DNA of 64,000 nucleotides from Aquanectria penicillioides (lineage: Eukaryota; Ascomycota; Sordariomycetes; Hypocreales; Nectriaceae). Shown one piece after another: positions 59,831-64,000 of this stretch (its first letter is position 1; the number at the start of each line of letters is the position of its first letter). The notes beneath the pieces are model-generated. The model saw only the letters and a list, made by a program, of their open reading frames with translations. It made no database searches and was not told the DNA's origin. Position numbers and translations under genes: made by a program. The stretch lies in contig PYIU01000002.1 in assembly GCA_003415625.1 (NCBI GenBank), forward strand, positions 1,798,001-1,862,000. Reading direction: 5' to 3'.

Positions 59831-61658
59831 ATGAACAACGTCAATGGGACGTCAACCATGGGCCACGACTCTACCATGGCTCACAGCAACGGCTACGGCA
59901 GCGATACATGGACCAGCATGAGCCCGTACAGTCAGAGTCCTTACAGCAATAGCCCGCTGACCGAGTACAACAACTTTGGCGCTTACGTTCCGCACGGCCT
60001 GCCATCGGAATCGATAAACCGGATGCCTCCACCGCCACCACAACCTCATCAAATGATCCAACCGGCGCCTCCTATGGCCCATCACCAGCTTCCCATGCTA
60101 AATACGACATGGCCAAGCCAGCTAACGAATCCGACCCCATCTGGGAGCTATTCAGCTCCTCCATTATCCATTACGCCCGTGACGACGAGTGCGCCGCCCG
60201 TGGACCCTCCACGGTTACCCGCGCAGCATGAGAAATCAAGAAAGACCTTGACTACGGAACAAAAGCGAGCAATGTGTCAGTTTCATGAAGATAACCCAGG
60301 AACGAGGCAAGCAGATATTGGTGCACGCTTCGGAGTGGAGCGAAGGTAGGTCCTTATGTCCCCCCCTCTCTGTTTCCCCTCACCCTGCTTCATTTGTTAT
60401 TCATTTCCCTCCTTTTCTGAGTGTTTAATCCTCGAGCGGTTGCCCGACGATAGAGAAATTCTGACTTTTTTTGCGTAATTATTGCAGCACTGTTTCCAAA
60501 GTTCTCCGGCAGAGGGATCAATACCTGAAGCGGGATCAGGAGCCGGACCATGCCGCCATCAAGCGCGCCAAGGGAAAACATCCCGACTTTGACCGAACGC
60601 TCAGCAACTACGTCAGGAGACAGCAGCAGCGAGGGTTTGAGGTTAGTGATGAAGAAATAATGGAGCAGGCAAGGCTGTTCGCCCATGCCAGCGGAAACCA
60701 AGAGAGCCTCCTGAACAGTCTGACCAGCAGCTGGTTGCAAAAGTTCAAGCAGAAACATGGTATTGGTGCAGGCAAGCTCATGAGACGAGCCTCTGAAACC
60801 AACATCCCAGACAGCGCTAGAATGTCGACCTTGATCACCAAGACCGAGAAATCTTCCAATGGAATCTCGCCATCGTCGCCTACCCAACTCTCACCCCTTT
60901 CGGGAAGCCGGAGTGACGAGGAGGCGCAAGCGGATGGCCTAGGCTTTGATTTCGGTTACAAGCACCCTGAGTCTCAATCGACGACATCGTTGACGAGTGA
61001 TCTTCGAGACGCGAACAATTCGTCGTTTTCTGGTACCATGAGCCCGACGGGACCATTCACCTTCTCACCTGATCCTAATGTGGGAGGCTTTCCGATGGAT
61101 CATCTACGTGGTAATGGCCCCGACTTCCCGCAGCAACCTCGCGAGAAGCGGAGCAATACCTTCCCCTCTTTGAACATGGACTATGTGAACCAGGTATCTA
61201 CCACAGAGCCGATGACCCCAAGGCATCATCCCTCATCTACCGCGCCGTCGTCGGCCCTGGACTCGCCTGCCATCGACATGGCCGCGCCCTTCTCCATTGA
61301 CACGAGCCTTAATTCACCACCCCGAACTCTGCACCGTAGCAGCAGCAACTCGAGCATCACGGGCCGTTCATCGGCCACACCCGCTACCACCAGCGCCATG
61401 TCTTCTACACCAGTCGACTCCTCGCCAGTGTCTCCTTCGCAAGAAGACGCTCGACGGGCTGCAGCTACACTACTCAGCTATATCCAGAATACTGGCAACT
61501 TTGACACGAGCGAATACATGAGTATCGTGTCACTGACAAAGAAGCTCCAAATCCACCAGCACCAGGCCGGAAGACCGTCAATAGGGGGGCTCTCCAGAAT
61601 CCCCGAAGGCGACGTCGAGGTGCCGGCTGCGCTTCAGGCAAAGATGGAATCGACATGA
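59831..61658 (+). CDS. CENP-B-type HTH DNA-binding protein, 561 aa
   Basis: A putative transcription factor or chromatin protein with a tandem helix-turn-helix region of the CENP-B/Tc5-transposase type. Exon 1 is 59831-60345 and exon 2 is 60488-61658; the 142-nt intron has a GTAGGT donor and a TTGCAG acceptor, phase 2, so VER joins STVSKVLRQRD. Residues 1-135 are S/P/N/Q-rich and disordered. About 137-190 is the first HTH (KTLTTEQKRAMCQFHEDNPG, QADIGARFGVERSTVSKVL). About 205-275 is the CENPB-type HTH (HPDFDRTLSNYVRRQQQRGF to LTSSWLQKFKQKHGIG). The rest is S/T/P-rich with several SP and TP sites, and a predicted helix near ARRAAATLLSYIQ. There is no DDE nuclease domain, so it is a host gene and not a transposon. 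The frame is intact and the length normal. The biological target is not known to me. Confidence 0.85.
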
Positions 61659-63433
61659 ACGCTCCAAGAATCCAACCCCCTTTTGGATTGTGAGACCGCG
61701 ATTGTATTTTCCTGATTTGTGTTTTTTTTCCCTGGCGTTTCTGTTTTATTTTTATTGTGCCTTTTGACACGATGACAGGATCACCGTACATCTCTGTGGA
61801 TGGTACTGTCGGCGACAAAGTACAGATCTTTAGATCAACAGCAACAGCCCCAGCGTTGGGCTAACCGACTGAGGATTATGAGGTTGAGGGTCTTTGGGCT
61901 GCTCGCGCAGACCAGAGAGACAAATGACACCGAACGAGACATTGCACGCCACACGACATTGACCACTTGTTGGAGTTGCCGCAGAAAGGCAGTAGTTGTT
62001 TATTACATCAACGCTTGTGCCTGACGAGGCGAGTATTACTATTGAATGGAACTGGAAAGGCAAAAAGAAAAAAAAAGGGACCACCCAGAAGAGGCTTCTT
62101 TTACTCTACATCATACACTGGCGACAGACCCTCCGGCGACGTGAACAACGATCTCCCCCAAAACCCCGCGCCTCGCGATCGATCATCCTTACCCTTTTAT
62201 TCCGTCGACTCTTCTCGACTCGAAAACCATCGTCTTTTTCGAACCCGCACAAAAAAAATTGGAAATACTTTTATACCCGATACCAACCAAGGAAGACTTA
62301 TTCTCCCGCTCACGCGACCCGAAACTTTACATACCACATTTTATCACCTGCGCAACCGTTCTGTGCTTTTATTTTTGAGTTGACGCGAGGAGGAGGAGAG
62401 ACAAGCAAGGTGGTGAGAAAGAGGCGGAGACACTTGAAAGCACACCAAGGAAGTGGAGGAAAGGGAATTGGACTTGATGGGATGGAAATGGGCAACGACA
62501 AGCAGAATGGATGAATGGATTGGAGGAGGATACACAATGGCAAACCAACAAATCCCCCTCCAAAGCGAAGACACGAGGACACCACGACGACAAACCAAAC
62601 CTTAACACTTCCAAGGGCAAACCCACCATCCCGCGTTTTTTTCTCTCTTCGTTCACTTTCCTAGCTGTCTTTCTTTTACTCTCTTCTCCTCCACTCATTT
62701 GTTATTTCACTGTACCTTCCCACCCCCCTGCAAATGGTCTTTTTTCTTTCTCTTATCATTCATTGTCTTTTTAGGATTTGAGAGGTTCAGGAGGGCATAA
62801 TCATCTTCACACACACACCCATCTTGTTTATTTGCAAGTTCTTTCATGTTTTAGTTTGTTTTGCTCGTTGACTTGTTGTTTGCTTGTTTTTTGTTTTTTT
62901 TTAAGACTTGAAGGGGTACTTGCTGCAAGGCATGGCATTGGGATGGACGAACGGTACGGTACGGTATGGACAGGACGGATGGAATTGGAGATTCAAAGGT
63001 GTTCTTGGACATTGTGGGGATTTTCGTCTTGGAAGACGTGCCACGGGAAAGGGGGATGGGGCGAGGAAGGACGTAGGACATTCGAAAAATTGTTTTTCAT
63101 GTTATTCTGCTTCGATGTCCCGGAGGAGGTGGTGGTCGAGAGCGAAGACGGCTGAGCGGCAGAGCCTTAGTGACCCTCTAAAAAAGACAACCAAAGGCTC
63201 TTGGCTGCTCTCTGGAGCCGTTTCACATCCCAAGGACATTCCTTCAGAGTCAAGATAGTTCGAGGATAGGAATGGGCGGCACTTGTGCATTTGGGAATGC
63301 CCTTGCTCTTGAAAAAAAAAAATCACGTTTGCTCCTGGGTCGTCGTGAGAGACTTTGTGAAAGAGACTAATTATTCATTACTATCGTACCGTGGGTATCG
63401 TCACAAAAAACAGCTCTATGGGAAGGGGGGCAT
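61659..63433. other. Convergent intergenic region, CENP-B-type gene to the PXA gene
   Basis: These are the 3' flanks of two convergent genes. T-rich stretches at 61715-61765 and 62630-62780 fit 3' UTR or polyadenylation zones. No protein gene or RNA gene was recognised. Confidence 0.4.
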
Positions 63434-64000
63434 CTACACGACGTGTGAACCGAGTCTCTCTACCTGCAGCTCGACGACGCCCTTCTCGCTTAACTCGGGC
63501 ATCAGCCTAACCAGGATCAACTCCAGAACGCTGTACATCAGGTGCTTATTGCAGTACTCGTCATCGAGGACCAGTAGCAGGTGCTCCATCTCGTCCACGA
63601 GGGCGTCCTGCTCGTCAGCGACACCATTGCCTGGACCGCGCCGCCACAAGCGACGGCCAAAGTACAATCTCCCCACCCCGCTCGGCAGGAGGCCCCAAAG
63701 CGCGTTAGCGGTTCTGCGCCTGAGGGCCTGCAGCTCGGCATCGGAGGATGGAGGGAACAAGGTGGGCTGGCCAGGGGCGTTGTTGGGGAAGAGGACGCCA
63801 CGGAGAGTGCGCATGAGGGGTGGGATGTGATCAGGAGAGAGGAGAGACTGGATGTGATGCGAGAGAAGCCTGCCAAAGAGGTTTGGGTTAGCAATCAAGG
63901 GATTTGCGACTAGCCGGAGCGGTGGGGGAGCGGAAACAATGCAGCAAGGGGGTATCAATGTGTGTGTGTTGGTCTGCCGAAGGAATAACACGAGGCTGTT
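63434..64000 (-). CDS. PXA-domain (sorting-nexin-like) protein, C-terminal part only, runs off the window
   Basis: Minus-strand gene whose 5' part lies beyond base 64000. The last exon is probably 63869-63434: a GCTAAC branch followed by TTTGGCAG at 63870-63872 marks the acceptor, and the frame then reads LLSHHIQSLLSPDHIPPLMR, TLRGVLFPNNAPGQP, RRRTANALWGLLPSGVGRLY and DDEYCNKHLMYSVLELILVR before ending LMPELSEKG to GSHVV. The YCNKHLMYSxLELxLVRLxPEL motif is the end of a PXA (PX-associated) domain. PXA proteins are membrane-anchored and act in endosomal or ER-lysosome contact functions. Whether this copy also carries PX or RGS domains cannot be seen. Bases 63870-64000 are probably intron plus more of the gene. 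Confidence 0.6.
   Translation of the reverse strand, partial: NSLVLFLRQTNTHTLIPPCCIVSAPPPLRLVANPLIANPNLFGRLLSHHIQSLLSPDHIPPLMRTLRGVLFPNNAPGQPTLFPPSSDAELQALRRRTANALWGLLPSGVGRLYFGRRLWRRGPGNGVADEQDALVDEMEHLLLVLDDEYCNKHLMYSVLELILVRLMPELSEKGVVELQVERLGSHVV

Noticed and set aside
59831..61658. CENP-B/Tc5-type HTH as evidence of a pogo or Tc5 DNA transposon
   Set aside because: No DDE nuclease domain, no terminal inverted repeats noticed, and the gene has an ordinary intron and a long regulatory S/T/P-rich tail, so it is a host gene.

Overview
The window is nuclear DNA of a filamentous ascomycete, most likely a Sordariomycete and perhaps Hypocreales. The grounds are short introns (mostly 50 to 140 nt) with GTRNGT donors and CTAAC/CTGAC branch sites, and a typical set of fungal housekeeping and signalling proteins. 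Examples are a CVVM-tailed G-gamma, PP1 ending in FGRR, an Nto1-type PHD protein and a Hos4-type ankyrin protein. Naming a genus would be guesswork. Gene density is low: 13 recognisable protein genes in 64 kb, separated by long intergenic stretches rich in microsatellites, poly-G/poly-A/poly-T runs and TACCTAGGTA-like palindromes. I found no tRNA, rRNA, CRISPR array, intact transposon or secondary-metabolite cluster.

Layout, left to right: LRR protein (+, 0.47-3.1 kb); dihydrofolate reductase (-, 4.9-5.6); NTO1/BRPF-like PHD scaffold (+, 7.0-10.6); PP1 catalytic subunit (+, 15.7-17.0); Rdx/selenoprotein-W-like CxxC protein (-, 18.5-19.4); a doubtful acidic ORF (-, 20.2-20.6); G-protein gamma subunit (-, 21.8-22.1); eIF3a (+, 26.7-30.0); a G-poor, pyrimidine-rich zone with a 47-bp minisatellite (32.9-36.0); DFG10/SRD5A3-type polyprenol reductase (+, 36.9-37.9), tail to tail with an ALKBH6-like dioxygenase (-, 37.9-38.8); HOS4-like Set3-complex protein (+, 40.5-45.2); DRG1/RBG1 GTPase (+, 46.7-48.5); an 11-kb gene-poor repeat-rich region (48.5-59.8); a CENP-B-type HTH transcription factor (+, 59.8-61.7); and the end of a PXA-domain gene (-) running off the right edge. 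The genes are unrelated in pathway and do not form a cluster. They cover translation (eIF3a, RBG1), chromatin (NTO1, HOS4), signalling (PP1, G-gamma), folate and dolichol metabolism, and redox.

The most striking observation is that eight of these conserved genes cannot be read as single frames even after splicing. Together they need about twenty single-base corrections, almost always one missing base in or beside a short homopolymer. Once corrected, exon lengths and family motifs fall into place (PP1 308 aa, G-gamma 93 aa). Several of the genes are essential or highly conserved, so assembly or consensus error is the simplest reading, and it matters to anyone annotating this sequence. The LRR, RBG1, DFG10 and CENP-B-type genes read cleanly. 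I saw no convincing undescribed biological system. The best non-coding candidate is the strand-asymmetric minisatellite zone at 33-36 kb.
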